Part shown: positions 13,921-22,592 of the stretch, piece after piece
Numbering within the stretch: the stretch's first letter is position 1
Layout: each line of letters starts with the position of its first letter
IMG/VR virus record: IMGVR_UViG_3300030099_006009
Span: 1 to 55,186 of that record
Length of the DNA: 55,186 nucleotides
Reading direction: 5' to 3' (one strand)
DNA from: a virus
Notes under the pieces: generated by a model
Database searches by the model: none
What the model was told of the DNA's origin: nothing
What the model saw: only the letters and a program-made list of their open reading frames with translations
Program-made: the position numbers and the translations under genes

Positions 13921-14807
13921 CCTATATCCTTCAATAGTTTTTGTATGTTTTCTAAGTAGTCCTCACCAGCTCTAAAATTACTGACAAATCCTCTCTCACC
14001 CTCAATGCAATATTTACTAATTCTTTTTGTGTTAGAAAACCACCTAGTTTTGTTTACTAACTCTAACTCTCCCAAACCACTATATAAAAAATCTCTAAAT
14101 GTTCCAGCGTGTGTGTTCCAAGCTTTAATACCATCATAACCAACACTATCAGTTCTTCCCTCTCTATTCACAATACCTAGTCCACCATCCTCAGACATAT
14201 TGAATTTATTGTCGGGTAACAAATCTATTAATTCTTTTTTATAAAAACTAAATGAACCTCTTGGTGTAAAAGCTTTTGGAATGTCCTCTGAATAACCATT
14301 GTCTAAAAAGTACCAATCATTATCATTTTTTACTAATTCAATTTTAAATTTATCTCTTCCAACTCTTGATTCTTTTATTGGCTTATAAAGTTCGATGTTA
14401 GTATCGACAATATCTAAAAATATTTTTTCAGACATTATAAGATTGTCATCATGAGTTATACAAATAATGTCATACTCCTTATAGTCGTAATATTCAGACC
14501 ATTGATTGAAACACTCCATGTCACCGACAGTATTTTCTTCAAGCATAAAATGCCAACCCAAACTAGATATCTGCTGAGTGGTTATTGGATACTCATACAT
14601 CATTTGATTTAATTGATTTAAGAAATCATCACCATCTGAGTTTCTGACATCTTCTTTTTCTTGAACAGTATTATCATCTTCTGGAAGTCTGTGTGCTACA
14701 CAAAAATAATCCACGCTCCAACCTTCAGGAACTTCTTGTTTAATCATACTCTCATAGAAATGAGAACTGAAATGCCAGCCTGTAGCTATCACCAATATCT
14801 TTTTCAC
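13911..14807 (-). CDS. Glycosyltransferase-like protein
   Basis: A 298-residue protein opening MKKILVIATGWHFSSHFYES, with YDIICITHDDNLI as a probable GT-A acidic motif (HDD) and RGSFSFYKKELIDLLPD later, typical of enzymes that display sugars on glycans. Confident family placement is not possible. It uses a GTG start overlapping the stop of the carbamoyltransferase gene. The GTG start is the only one that keeps the first beta strand. Confidence 0.6.
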   Translation of the reverse strand: MKKILVIATGWHFSSHFYESMIKQEVPEGWSVDYFCVAHRLPEDDNTVQEKEDVRNSDGDDFLNQLNQMMYEYPITTQQISSLGWHFMLEENTVGDMECFNQWSEYYDYKEYDIICITHDDNLIMSEKIFLDIVDTNIELYKPIKESRVGRDKFKIELVKNDNDWYFLDNGYSEDIPKAFTPRGSFSFYKKELIDLLPDNKFNMSEDGGLGIVNREGRTDSVGYDGIKAWNTHAGTFRDFLYSGLGELELVNKTRWFSNTKRISKYCIEGERGFVSNFRAGEDYLENIQKLLKDIGWI

Positions 14808-16267
14808 AATACTTTAACTCCGTAAAACTTTTCAAAGTCTCTACCATCTTGTTTTGTATTAACTATCGGTTGACCTTTTATGTTAAGACTTGTATTCAAT
14901 ACCATAGGACATCCTGTTTCTTTGTAAAACCTCTTTATCAAATCATAGTATCCACGATTCTCTTTTCTGTTAATAGTCTGAACTCTTGAAGTACCATCAA
15001 CATGACATATAGCTGGATACTTTTTTGGATATTTACATTTAGCAGTAAATTGCATGTAAGAAGCTCTATTTACAGGTAAATCAAATATTTCGTGTGCATG
15101 TTCTTCCAACACAGATGGAGCAAATGGTCTAAACTTTTGTCTTTTCTTAATTACATTAACCTTATCTTTAATATCATCACCTCTTGGATCTGCGATTAAA
15201 GAACGATTTCCCAATGCTCTAGGTCCAAATTCCGCTCTTCCATTTGCTATACCAACAATCTCACCTTTTAGTAATAAATCAACACCTCTTCTAACTGGAT
15301 AACTACCTTTTATATCAGTTCCTAAGAATGTGTGAACCCAATTTATTTTTCTACCATACACTCTAGCAGCTGAACCGAGAGATGAACCGGCATCACCAGG
15401 ATTAGGCATTATCCAAATACCATCCCAATCTTTAGCTATCTTTTCATTAGCGACACAATTAAGAGCAACACCACCCATAAAGACTAGATTATTTGATTCA
15501 GGAACTATTTGTTTAGCTTTATTCATTACCTTCATTATCTCCTCTTCACATACCCATTGTGTGTTGGATGCTATGTCAAACTTCCATTGTTCCGAACCAT
15601 CATCTTTGTAAAAATCTAAATCCCACCATCTACATCCTTTATGAAGATTTATATTACTATCTACCAAATCACTATGTATTTTGTTCTTTATTTTTTCATC
15701 TCTATTTCCCCAAGCATCCATACCCATAAGGATGTACTCATCCTCTTGTGGTTTCAATCCTAACCGTTGAGTCATAGCCGAATAAAAAAGACCTATGGAT
15801 TTTGGATATTTTTGACTCCATCTCTTTTCTAACTTATCACCATTACCATACCATATCGTAACAGTTTCCCACTCACCTATAGCATCAATAACAACAATAC
15901 AAGCTTCATCAAATTTTGATGTGTAGTATCCAGCAGAAGCATGACTTTCGTGATGTTGCACATACTGAATTTGTTTGTCACCTATCCATCTTTTCAGATA
16001 CTCTTTAGGAGTATTATCTCTCCTAAACACTTCATCGTATTGCCCAGCGTATAACTGACGAGATTTCTTTAACCAAGGTCTTTCAAAATATGAAACCACA
16101 TCTGGCTCACCATACGATAGAGCTTCATTCATTATTTCATCATTCAAAAGATAGTCATTTTTCTTTCTACTATATCTCTCAGAATGTGCTGCGAACTTTA
16201 TCTCACCATCCTCTAAAACGGCAACTGCAGCATCGTGATTTAAAGCGTTTACTCCTAATATCCTCAC
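14804..16267 (-). CDS. NodU/CmcH-type carbamoyltransferase, copy 1
   Basis: O-carbamoyltransferase using carbamoyl phosphate and ATP to decorate sugar hydroxyls. 487 residues. The N-terminal ASKHA-fold part has NHDAAVAVLEDG and the metal site VQHHESHASAGYY; the C-terminal YrdC-like part has GRAEFGPRALGNRSL and FRPFAPSVL, both strong family signatures. GTG start with AGGAG 6 bases before. A second member lies at 22593. Products such as carbamoylated lipopolysaccharide or nodulation-factor sugars are known from other systems. Confidence 0.93.
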   Translation of the reverse strand: MRILGVNALNHDAAVAVLEDGEIKFAAHSERYSRKKNDYLLNDEIMNEALSYGEPDVVSYFERPWLKKSRQLYAGQYDEVFRRDNTPKEYLKRWIGDKQIQYVQHHESHASAGYYTSKFDEACIVVIDAIGEWETVTIWYGNGDKLEKRWSQKYPKSIGLFYSAMTQRLGLKPQEDEYILMGMDAWGNRDEKIKNKIHSDLVDSNINLHKGCRWWDLDFYKDDGSEQWKFDIASNTQWVCEEEIMKVMNKAKQIVPESNNLVFMGGVALNCVANEKIAKDWDGIWIMPNPGDAGSSLGSAARVYGRKINWVHTFLGTDIKGSYPVRRGVDLLLKGEIVGIANGRAEFGPRALGNRSLIADPRGDDIKDKVNVIKKRQKFRPFAPSVLEEHAHEIFDLPVNRASYMQFTAKCKYPKKYPAICHVDGTSRVQTINRKENRGYYDLIKRFYKETGCPMVLNTSLNIKGQPIVNTKQDGRDFEKFYGVKVL

Positions 16268-16276
16268 ATGTAACTC

Positions 16277-16381
16277 CTATTTATATATGAAATGATCTGG
16301 ATCATTCATTTTTTTCATTCTTTTTTTGAATTTTCTTTTTTTATTCCAATTTTTAAAATAATCAACTATCTTTTTTATCAT
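16277..16381 (-). CDS. Small basic ORF, 34 aa
   Basis: Not recognised. MIKKIVDYFKNWNKKRKFKK, then RMKKMNDPDHFIYK: a basic amphipathic helix. The ATG (16381-16379) has GGAGG 6 bases before it, one of the best ribosome sites in the window, and overlaps the end of the SGNH gene by 20 bases. Fills the only gap in this part of the cluster. Confidence 0.6.
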   Translation of the reverse strand: MIKKIVDYFKNWNKKRKFKKRMKKMNDPDHFIYK

Positions 16382-17063
16382 TCTGACCTCCTGTAATATA
16401 GTTACAAATCATATCCAAAGCTAATTTATCAGCTTTTTTATTCGGATGTGGATCTATACTAATCCAATTTTTAGGTGAAATTATACTCCAATACTTTTTA
16501 AAATCCTTATCCGATTGGTTCTTGGGATTGTTAATGTGATAATATTCCCAAAACTCTAAATCATCACATTTTGTTTCATTTAAACCATATCCCGCAATCC
16601 CTTCAAACGACAAATTAATATGAGATAATTTAGCTTTTTTAAAAAAATCCACCATCTTATTATCAATATCCTTTCCATAATCATACGGATGTCTGAATGG
16701 ATAACCACCAACATTATATAAAAAGAAAACTATATTTTTGTGAATCTTATTTATATCTATAATTTTTTGTTTATATTCAGTTAACCATTTATTAGCAGCT
16801 ACTTTCTCACCCATTTTTTTAATATCACCAATAAATTCATTAAACTTTTCTGTAGTAGATACTGAATTAATTTCGTTTCTAACTGGAGTTGGTAGTTGCA
16901 CAAATATAAAATCAAAAGTATCTTTTTGAATACCTTTTAAATAACTTTCAATAGTCCACAACCCTTGACCACCAAAAGATTTTAAATCAATATCTATATC
17001 TTTTGGATAATTTTGTTTGTCCATCCTTTGAACCCAACTACAACCTGTTATTAAAATTTTCAT
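16362..17063 (-). CDS. SGNH/GDSL-like hydrolase
   Basis: A 233-residue protein with ITGCSWVQR at 5-13 (block I, Ser nucleophile in the GxS strand), FGGQGLWTIE (Gly block), VFFLYNVGGYP and a C-terminal SIDPHPNKKAD that supplies the Asp-x-x-His pair. The family includes esterases and O-acetyl hydrolases or transferases acting on glycans; here it probably adds or removes acyl groups on the cluster's product. No signal peptide. Confidence 0.68.
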   Translation of the reverse strand: MKILITGCSWVQRMDKQNYPKDIDIDLKSFGGQGLWTIESYLKGIQKDTFDFIFVQLPTPVRNEINSVSTTEKFNEFIGDIKKMGEKVAANKWLTEYKQKIIDINKIHKNIVFFLYNVGGYPFRHPYDYGKDIDNKMVDFFKKAKLSHINLSFEGIAGYGLNETKCDDLEFWEYYHINNPKNQSDKDFKKYWSIISPKNWISIDPHPNKKADKLALDMICNYITGGQNDKKDS

Positions 17064-17617
17064 TCAAAGTCCATATCATAGATTTTAGAATCATATATTG
17101 TGGACGCAGAGTATTTTATATTTTCAGTTAGTATTTCATATCCTATTTTATCTTTTACATCATACATATTTTTACCACTCACGCCATGTAAGTCTCTCTC
17201 TTTAGAACCACCTTCAAAGAAAACAACCGAACCATTTTTTATTTGGTCTTTTACACCATTATATAAAATCTCTAACTTTTCTCCAGTATTATCCACATCA
17301 AAGTACAAAAAATCAAATTCCTCAGGCTCTTTAACCCACTCAAAGAAATCTATTCTATCCAAAGTAATATAATCAGTAACACCCCATTCTTTGTATGTAT
17401 TCTGTGTTGTAGAACTATCTCCCCAATACTCATCAACCCACATATCATAAGACTTTATATGTCCATCTATATTATAATCACTAAGAGCCTTGGCCATGGT
17501 TACTGTAGTGAATCCTCTTCCTGGTCCAAACTCCACTATCTTTTTTGGTTTCACAGAAGCTACAAATCTGTACAATATTGGTAACCATTGGTACTTTCCA
17601 TGATGTGGTATTCTCAC
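17060..17617 (-). CDS. Class I SAM-dependent methyltransferase-like protein
   Basis: 185 residues. IVEFGPGRGFTTVTMAKAL is the glycine-rich SAM motif I, DGHIKSYDMW motif II and FDFLYFDVDN motif IV-like. Could methylate a sugar, but substrate is unknown. GTG start chosen since it directly follows the aminotransferase stop. Neighbours are the SGNH and DegT-type genes. Confidence 0.72.
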   Translation of the reverse strand: MRIPHHGKYQWLPILYRFVASVKPKKIVEFGPGRGFTTVTMAKALSDYNIDGHIKSYDMWVDEYWGDSSTTQNTYKEWGVTDYITLDRIDFFEWVKEPEEFDFLYFDVDNTGEKLEILYNGVKDQIKNGSVVFFEGGSKERDLHGVSGKNMYDVKDKIGYEILTENIKYSASTIYDSKIYDMDFE

Positions 17618-18549
17618 TACAAGTTCTCCTTAACTTTGTCTACTATATATTCTGTTTCTAAAAATGAAAGACTTTCATTCATAGGTAAACTAACGGTTCT
17701 TTTTTCTAACTTCTCTGATTTTGGACAATTAAATTGTAAACCATTATTATATATTGGATTTTTATGTAATGCCGGATAATGAATACCACATATTATTCCA
17801 GCATCTTTCATATTCTGAATGAACTTTTCGTTATCTAAAACCTCTATTGTGTATAAGTGTTTACTTTTGTTTTCGTAACCAAACTCTTTATTATATATAT
17901 TAACTAACTTTCCCAAGACCTTCATTTTTTGATTAAAACTTTTAAAGTTGTTCATGACTATTTTTGCTTGCATCGAGTTCATATAAAACTTATAACCAGG
18001 AAAAGAAATCCCCCTTTCCCAATTATTTTCAGCAAATGTAGTTCCATTTAGAACAGCTTCTTTCATCCACTTATATTTGTTGTAATCATCTGTAACGATT
18101 ACTCCACCATCAGCTCCACCTAAAGGTTTTGTTGGATAGTGACTAAAAAACATAATATCATCTGGTTCACACTCTTTTCTGAATTGTTGTGGTTCTAATT
18201 TTTGAGCAGAATCAATTACTTTGAATTTTCTAAATTTATGTAAAATGTAAGAGTCACCAACCCAATCCACATCGTCATTAAATCTAACTATATTACCACT
18301 TGTTATAATAGCGTTAGCAACAACAGGTGGAATTATACTCGGTATGGTTATCTTACGAGGATTGAGAAACTCTTCCATTTTAAATATTAAAAATATCGCA
18401 TTGGTGGCACTATTGATGGCACATGCATATTTAGCACCAACATAATTAGCTATCTCTTTTTCGTATTCGATTACTATTTCATCGTGTAGTAAATTACTAA
18501 ACTGTGAAGTATCTATTGTATGATTATTTATGTGAAACAGTTGAATCAT
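17617..18549 (-). CDS. DegT/DnrJ/EryC1-type sugar aminotransferase
   Basis: PLP-dependent transamination of a keto-sugar nucleotide. 310 residues, shorter than the usual 370. Seen are ACAINSATNAIFL (substrate loop), KVIDSAQ with the PLP Asp, and FSHYPTKPLGGADGG with the internal aldimine Lys. The C-terminal part includes GIHYPALHKNP, typical of this family. FdtA-like ketoisomerase (19945) and dehydratase (12285) are in the same cluster, so a 3- or 4-amino-deoxy sugar is likely made. Confidence 0.87.
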   Translation of the reverse strand: MIQLFHINNHTIDTSQFSNLLHDEIVIEYEKEIANYVGAKYACAINSATNAIFLIFKMEEFLNPRKITIPSIIPPVVANAIITSGNIVRFNDDVDWVGDSYILHKFRKFKVIDSAQKLEPQQFRKECEPDDIMFFSHYPTKPLGGADGGVIVTDDYNKYKWMKEAVLNGTTFAENNWERGISFPGYKFYMNSMQAKIVMNNFKSFNQKMKVLGKLVNIYNKEFGYENKSKHLYTIEVLDNEKFIQNMKDAGIICGIHYPALHKNPIYNNGLQFNCPKSEKLEKRTVSLPMNESLSFLETEYIVDKVKENL

Positions 18550-19255
18550 TTATAACTTTTTTCATTTTTGTTGTATCCATAGAACAATCTGTTGCCATAT
18601 TAACATCGGATATGTCTTTTAAATAAATAGGCTCTATACTACTATTTTCATTTTTTACGAAGTCGTAAACAGATTGTGATTCACCACCTACATTAATTAT
18701 ACCTTTTTTATCTAACAATCTCAAAGTAATCTTAGCAGCATCCTTTATCCACATCAAACTCTTTTTCATATCTTTAATAGCTTTCGGATGTGGAAATGGT
18801 TTTTTGTTCATAGCCATTCTTAGTATCAAATGTTTGTCATACATTTGAACTGCACACTCACCACCTAATTTAGACCATCCATATTTTGTAAATGGTTTCA
18901 TAGCATCAGTTTCTTTGTAGTTTCCATCCTTACCTTCATAGACATAATCAGTAGATATATAAATTATTTTCTTATTATATCTTTCACACATTAGAACGGT
19001 ATTGGCAGTTCCAACTATATTTGTCTGTATACTTAACGATGGATTATCCTCGTGTATAACCATAGGTCTAGTTATAGCAGCTGCGTGTATTACAATATCA
19101 AATTCCGATTGGTGTGTGTAAAAGTATCTATCTAGTTTCCAATAGTCTCTTATATCAGCATCATCTTTAGTTGGTGTAAGAAACGAGTGTTCTTTACCTT
19201 GTTTAACCAGATGTTTACAAAAATCACCCTCTCCTCCAGTAATTAATATTCTCAA
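18524..19255 (-). CDS. RmlD-like dTDP-sugar reductase (SDR)
   Basis: 243 residues, starting MRILITGGEGDF (NAD(P)-binding Gly motif) with ISTDYVYEG and YGWSKLGGE (Tyr-Lys pair), the layout of RmlD-type dTDP-4-dehydrorhamnose reductases and relatives. TTG start with GGAGTTTGA just before it. Could perform the last reduction of a deoxysugar. Overlaps the aminotransferase by 26 bases and the oxygenase gene by 4. Confidence 0.82.
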   Translation of the reverse strand: MRILITGGEGDFCKHLVKQGKEHSFLTPTKDDADIRDYWKLDRYFYTHQSEFDIVIHAAAITRPMVIHEDNPSLSIQTNIVGTANTVLMCERYNKKIIYISTDYVYEGKDGNYKETDAMKPFTKYGWSKLGGECAVQMYDKHLILRMAMNKKPFPHPKAIKDMKKSLMWIKDAAKITLRLLDKKGIINVGGESQSVYDFVKNENSSIEPIYLKDISDVNMATDCSMDTTKMKKVINDSTVSHK

Positions 19256-19896
19256 TCAAACTCCAAATTATTATTAAACTTGGCTTTAATTTGTTCACCC
19301 TCTACATCTTTAGACCAAAACATAACACCTAATGTTTTCCTATCCATACCTTTAGTAATTTCAGGTAATCCATGCCAAGAATTTTCTGAACATTTAAATA
19401 TATTTAATTGATTAAATTTATATGGTATAGTTCCATGCTCCTCTCCGTTATGAACTCTCAAGTCAAAAGAAGAATCATATTCCTCTGACAAACAAAGTAT
19501 TGCACTAAATTCTCTTTTCCAATCTTTGTGTATTCCGTGATGACTGGCATCAACATGCATTCCTAAGTAACCACCCTCTCCATTTTTGTTAGGTGTAACC
19601 ATCATACCACCACCATAATGAGACATGTCAGGAAAACATTTAGTATTGAATCCCATCATCATATCGGGATTACAATGTGTTGCTATATAATCTAACAAAA
19701 GTAAAGCTGGAGTTGGAACATTCTCACGACCTAACTTAGAACAATACTGAATCTGTCCAGCATCATCTCCACCATACTTAACCCAATCTTCAACCTCATC
19801 AAAACTCTCAGCAGCTGCTCTTACCATTGCCTCTGAAGGATGAAAATTTTCTATTGTCATCGCTGGATATGGTTTTTCTATTTTAGTTACTTTCAT
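19252..19896 (-). CDS. 2-oxoglutarate/Fe(II)-dependent oxygenase
   Basis: 214 residues with the HxD...H iron site: MHVDASHHG (HVD) and SWHGLPEI, followed by DRKTLGVMFW supplying the oxoglutarate-binding Arg. The pattern is that of prolyl-4-hydroxylase-like enzymes that are common in marine phages. It could hydroxylate a sugar, lipid or protein. It is the first gene after promoter P4 with an expected leader of only about 10 bases and no ribosome site. Confidence 0.8.
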   Translation of the reverse strand: MKVTKIEKPYPAMTIENFHPSEAMVRAAAESFDEVEDWVKYGGDDAGQIQYCSKLGRENVPTPALLLLDYIATHCNPDMMMGFNTKCFPDMSHYGGGMMVTPNKNGEGGYLGMHVDASHHGIHKDWKREFSAILCLSEEYDSSFDLRVHNGEEHGTIPYKFNQLNIFKCSENSWHGLPEITKGMDRKTLGVMFWSKDVEGEQIKAKFNNNLEFD

Positions 19897-19912
19897 TTTA
19901 AATATTCAACAT

Positions 19913-19941
19913 AATATACAAATAAATAATCATTAAGTCAA
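19913..19941 (-). promoter_or_regulatory. Sigma70-type promoter P4
   Basis: CTTGACT, 17 bases, TATATT. It divides the glycan cluster: the oxygenase and all genes down to 7837 lie behind it. Its position between two cluster genes suggests separate control of the second half. Confidence 0.78.
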
Positions 19942-19944
19942 GAA

Positions 19945-20364
19945 TTATGACGATAAGTTATTTTTTATTTTTTTGAAATCACTATAATTTTCTATGTAAT
20001 CTTTTACGTTATAATGTGTGTTTGCTAAAACTAATAAGACAGAATTTTCGTTTTCATAAATTTGTTCATCCCAAATTAGTTCAGGAATATATAATGCCTT
20101 TTCAGGCCTATCTAACACATAATTTTTTATATTTTTACCATCATCACATAAAACAGTTACTTTACCACTCAAAGCAATTAGAATTTGTTTAGTTTTTAGA
20201 TGACTATGTTTTCCTCTATCATTTTGATTTTGAACACCATATACATAAAACATTCTTTTGACTCTAAATGGTATATCTCTATCTAACTCAATTGGTGTTA
20301 ATTTACCATCTGGCTCAATAAATGTTTTTAACGTAAATTCTTTTACATCGTCTATCGTTATCAT
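19945..20364 (-). CDS. FdtA/WxcM-like sugar 3,4-ketoisomerase (cupin)
   Basis: 139 residues. A cupin with RGKHSHLKTKQILIALSGKV, the dTDP-4-keto-6-deoxyglucose-3,4-ketoisomerase signature (RGxHxH..Q), and an ending NVKDYIENYSDF like the family's YDxxDYIRDYxxF. Such enzymes give 3-keto sugars for DegT-type transamination, so it pairs with the gene at 17617. Last gene before promoter P4; overlaps the RmlC-like gene. Confidence 0.85.
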   Translation of the reverse strand: MITIDDVKEFTLKTFIEPDGKLTPIELDRDIPFRVKRMFYVYGVQNQNDRGKHSHLKTKQILIALSGKVTVLCDDGKNIKNYVLDRPEKALYIPELIWDEQIYENENSVLLVLANTHYNVKDYIENYSDFKKIKNNLSS

Positions 20365-20744
20365 TTATTCTCCGTTGTCCACTCTTCTCCAAAGTGTCCG
20401 ACTGGTACTCTGAACTCATCCTTTGGATTATATTTTTCTGTTAGATAATACAATAAAATAGAGTTTGGTTCTAATGCTCTATATCCATGATATACTCCTG
20501 GTTTCATTTCAATGACTCTCGGATTCTTATCAGATAGATAAACAAATTCACAACCATCTTCTTCTGTAGCCATTCCTACTTTGAAAGAACCTTTTATACA
20601 AGTCCAATAATCAGATTGTATATCGTGTTTGTGCCAAGCCACAATGTGTTCTGTGCTATTAACATAGGAAACATTTATCTGCCCATCTATGACTTCAAAT
20701 ACATCTAATAACCTTTGAGCTCTATCGTCTTCATTATAATACAT
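20361..20744 (-). CDS. RmlC-like cupin (dTDP-sugar epimerase related)
   Basis: 127 residues: WHKHDIQSDYWTCIKGSFKV and EMKPGVYHGYRAL are cupin strands in the dTDP-4-dehydrorhamnose-3,5-epimerase arrangement, with a Lys/His-Asp-type active site possible (HKH, DYW). Shorter than full RmlC (about 180), so it may be an epimerase of the WbtF or WxcM-related short type. Substrate is not determined. Sits with FdtA-like and C-methyltransferase genes. Confidence 0.75.
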   Translation of the reverse strand: MYYNEDDRAQRLLDVFEVIDGQINVSYVNSTEHIVAWHKHDIQSDYWTCIKGSFKVGMATEEDGCEFVYLSDKNPRVIEMKPGVYHGYRALEPNSILLYYLTEKYNPKDEFRVPVGHFGEEWTTENK

Positions 20745-20753
20745 AAAATTCTC

Positions 20754-21941
20754 CTATGAAAATGACATTACTCGTGGCACATGAGTTATAAACTGTCCAC
20801 CATTCTCTACGAATTTTCTCTCACTATTAGCTATGAAATCTTTAAAGTTCCAAGCTCCCAAAAAAACATAGTCGTATTCATTTAAATCTACAGACTCCCT
20901 ATCGACCACAGGTATGTGGCTACCAGGTGCTAATAAATTCTGTTTATCTGGCGTAGTATCAGTAATACAGTCTATTAGAGAACTATCGATTCCACAGTAG
21001 TTAAACACCGTTGTGGACTTAGATGTAGCTCCAACACTCACAACCCTCTTTCCGTTTAATTTAAAATCTCTTAGTAATTCAATTAACTCTTTTTTTGATT
21101 GTTCAACTCTTTTTGCAAATTCCACATAAGTTTCAAACTCATTGATTCCAAATAGTTTCTCATTGAGAATATTATCTCTTACACTTTCTTTGACTGTGTT
21201 ATTAGATGGAATATTTGGCTTCTTAACGTATATCCTATTAGAACCACCATGAACTGATAAGTTGTCAACATCAAAAATAATCAAACCATTCTTTCTTAAA
21301 ATACTGTCAAGTGCTGTGACTGAAAATACATGTGCATGTTCATCATATATTTGGTCATACGAACCTCTCTCTAACATTGTCAATAGTGATGGATCTTCAA
21401 AAACAAACACACCATTATCACTAAGTAAGTTTTCAACTGCCGAAAAACAATCATCTAAATCTTGTATGTGACAAATACAATTAGCAGCATAAATCAAATC
21501 CATACTCCCAACAGAACTTTTAATATCATTAGATAATCTTTTTGTCCAAAATTGTGTCCAAGTTTTATATCCCTTATTACCAGTTATTTTAGCAAAATTA
21601 TCACATGGCTCTACACAAAAAGAGTTTTCTGGTTCAAACTTTGATATAAAAGAACCATCATTTGAACCTATCTCTAAAACTTTTTTCGGACTAAATTCAG
21701 AATCTAACATTTCAGCGGTGCTTTTGAAATGATTTACCATAGGTGTTGATAATGAAGTATTGTATTTATAATCTTTATTAAACATCATTTCTGGTCGCAC
21801 AAACTCTTTCATAGAAACCAACTTAGTTTCCTCATCAAAAACTACTTTTAAATCAAAGAAGAACTCATCATTAATTTCTTCTTCCTTTAAAAACTTATTT
21901 GCTATAGGTTGTCTGCCTAAATCTAAAAACTCTTTTTTCAT
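20754..21941 (-). CDS. Sugar C-methyltransferase-like protein
   Basis: 395 residues, related to SAM-dependent C-methyltransferases that add a branching methyl to dTDP-keto sugars (TylC3/NovU type). Seen are VLEIGSNDGSFI (SAM motif I), FEDPSLLTMLE and IYDEHAHVFSVTALD (like the YHEHxxYFS active site), SVHGGSNRIYV and VVSVGATSKSTT in the C-terminal domain. The N-terminal zinc-binding Cys motif of the family is missing or cut down. Matches with the RmlC and FdtA-type genes to build a branched amino sugar. Confidence 0.8.
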   Translation of the reverse strand: MKKEFLDLGRQPIANKFLKEEEINDEFFFDLKVVFDEETKLVSMKEFVRPEMMFNKDYKYNTSLSTPMVNHFKSTAEMLDSEFSPKKVLEIGSNDGSFISKFEPENSFCVEPCDNFAKITGNKGYKTWTQFWTKRLSNDIKSSVGSMDLIYAANCICHIQDLDDCFSAVENLLSDNGVFVFEDPSLLTMLERGSYDQIYDEHAHVFSVTALDSILRKNGLIIFDVDNLSVHGGSNRIYVKKPNIPSNNTVKESVRDNILNEKLFGINEFETYVEFAKRVEQSKKELIELLRDFKLNGKRVVSVGATSKSTTVFNYCGIDSSLIDCITDTTPDKQNLLAPGSHIPVVDRESVDLNEYDYVFLGAWNFKDFIANSERKFVENGGQFITHVPRVMSFS

Positions 21942-22591
21942 CTAATTAACTCCTTGCTTGTAAATAACAAATCTTTTTGAACTATAGTTTCTCCATCATA
22001 ATGCTCACCGATACTCATTCTTTTTTCAAAACCAATATTATTCATATAATTAATAGTCTCTTCAGCTGTTGGTGCTCCTAAATTATATTCAATAAAAGCT
22101 ACCTCTAATATTATAGCAGTTGATTTACTAACTAAATTTTTACCACCTTTTAATATATCTAACTCAGAACCTTGTGTATCTATTTTTATCAAGTCAAATG
22201 AAGAATCATCTTCAAATAAATTATCTAATACTTGTAATCTCACTTTATTTTTTTGAACTAGATTTTGTATATCCCAATAATTAGCCTCTTCATAATACGA
22301 ATTTCCCTCTGTATGTGGTTTGTCACTTCTAGTATAAAAAGTAACTTCTCTTTCTTCATCACCTAAAGCAGCTATGAGGTATTCATCTTCCACCATGAAA
22401 GTCATACTCTTTAATTGTTGGTCGTGTAGAGGATTAGCCTCTATCATAAAAATAGGAGTGGTTGGCCAAACTTCTTTTGACCACCTATAAAATTGTCCTG
22501 AGTGTGCACCGATGTCTAAAATATTATTCGGCTCTATACCCAAATCTCTAACATCGCCTAATCTCATTGTTTGACCTTTTCTATAGGACAT
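21938..22591 (-). CDS. FkbM-family methyltransferase
   Basis: 217 residues. ILDIGAHSGQFYRW (motif I), FMIEANPL (motif II) and LIKIDTQGSELDILKGG (FkbM signature) are clear. FkbM enzymes methylate sugar or polyketide hydroxyls. Stop overlaps the C-methyltransferase start; separated by 1 base from the carbamoyltransferase gene upstream. Confidence 0.87.
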   Translation of the reverse strand: MSYRKGQTMRLGDVRDLGIEPNNILDIGAHSGQFYRWSKEVWPTTPIFMIEANPLHDQQLKSMTFMVEDEYLIAALGDEEREVTFYTRSDKPHTEGNSYYEEANYWDIQNLVQKNKVRLQVLDNLFEDDSSFDLIKIDTQGSELDILKGGKNLVSKSTAIILEVAFIEYNLGAPTAEETINYMNNIGFEKRMSIGEHYDGETIVQKDLLFTSKELIR

Positions 22592-22592
22592 A

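Noticed and set aside
16278-16285. TATAAATA on the minus strand as a T4-like late promoter before the carbamoyltransferase
   Set aside because: Too close to the start: the RNA would begin after the AGGAG site. Plus-strand copies at 4629, 9175 and 37135 face no genes; chance in AT-rich gaps.
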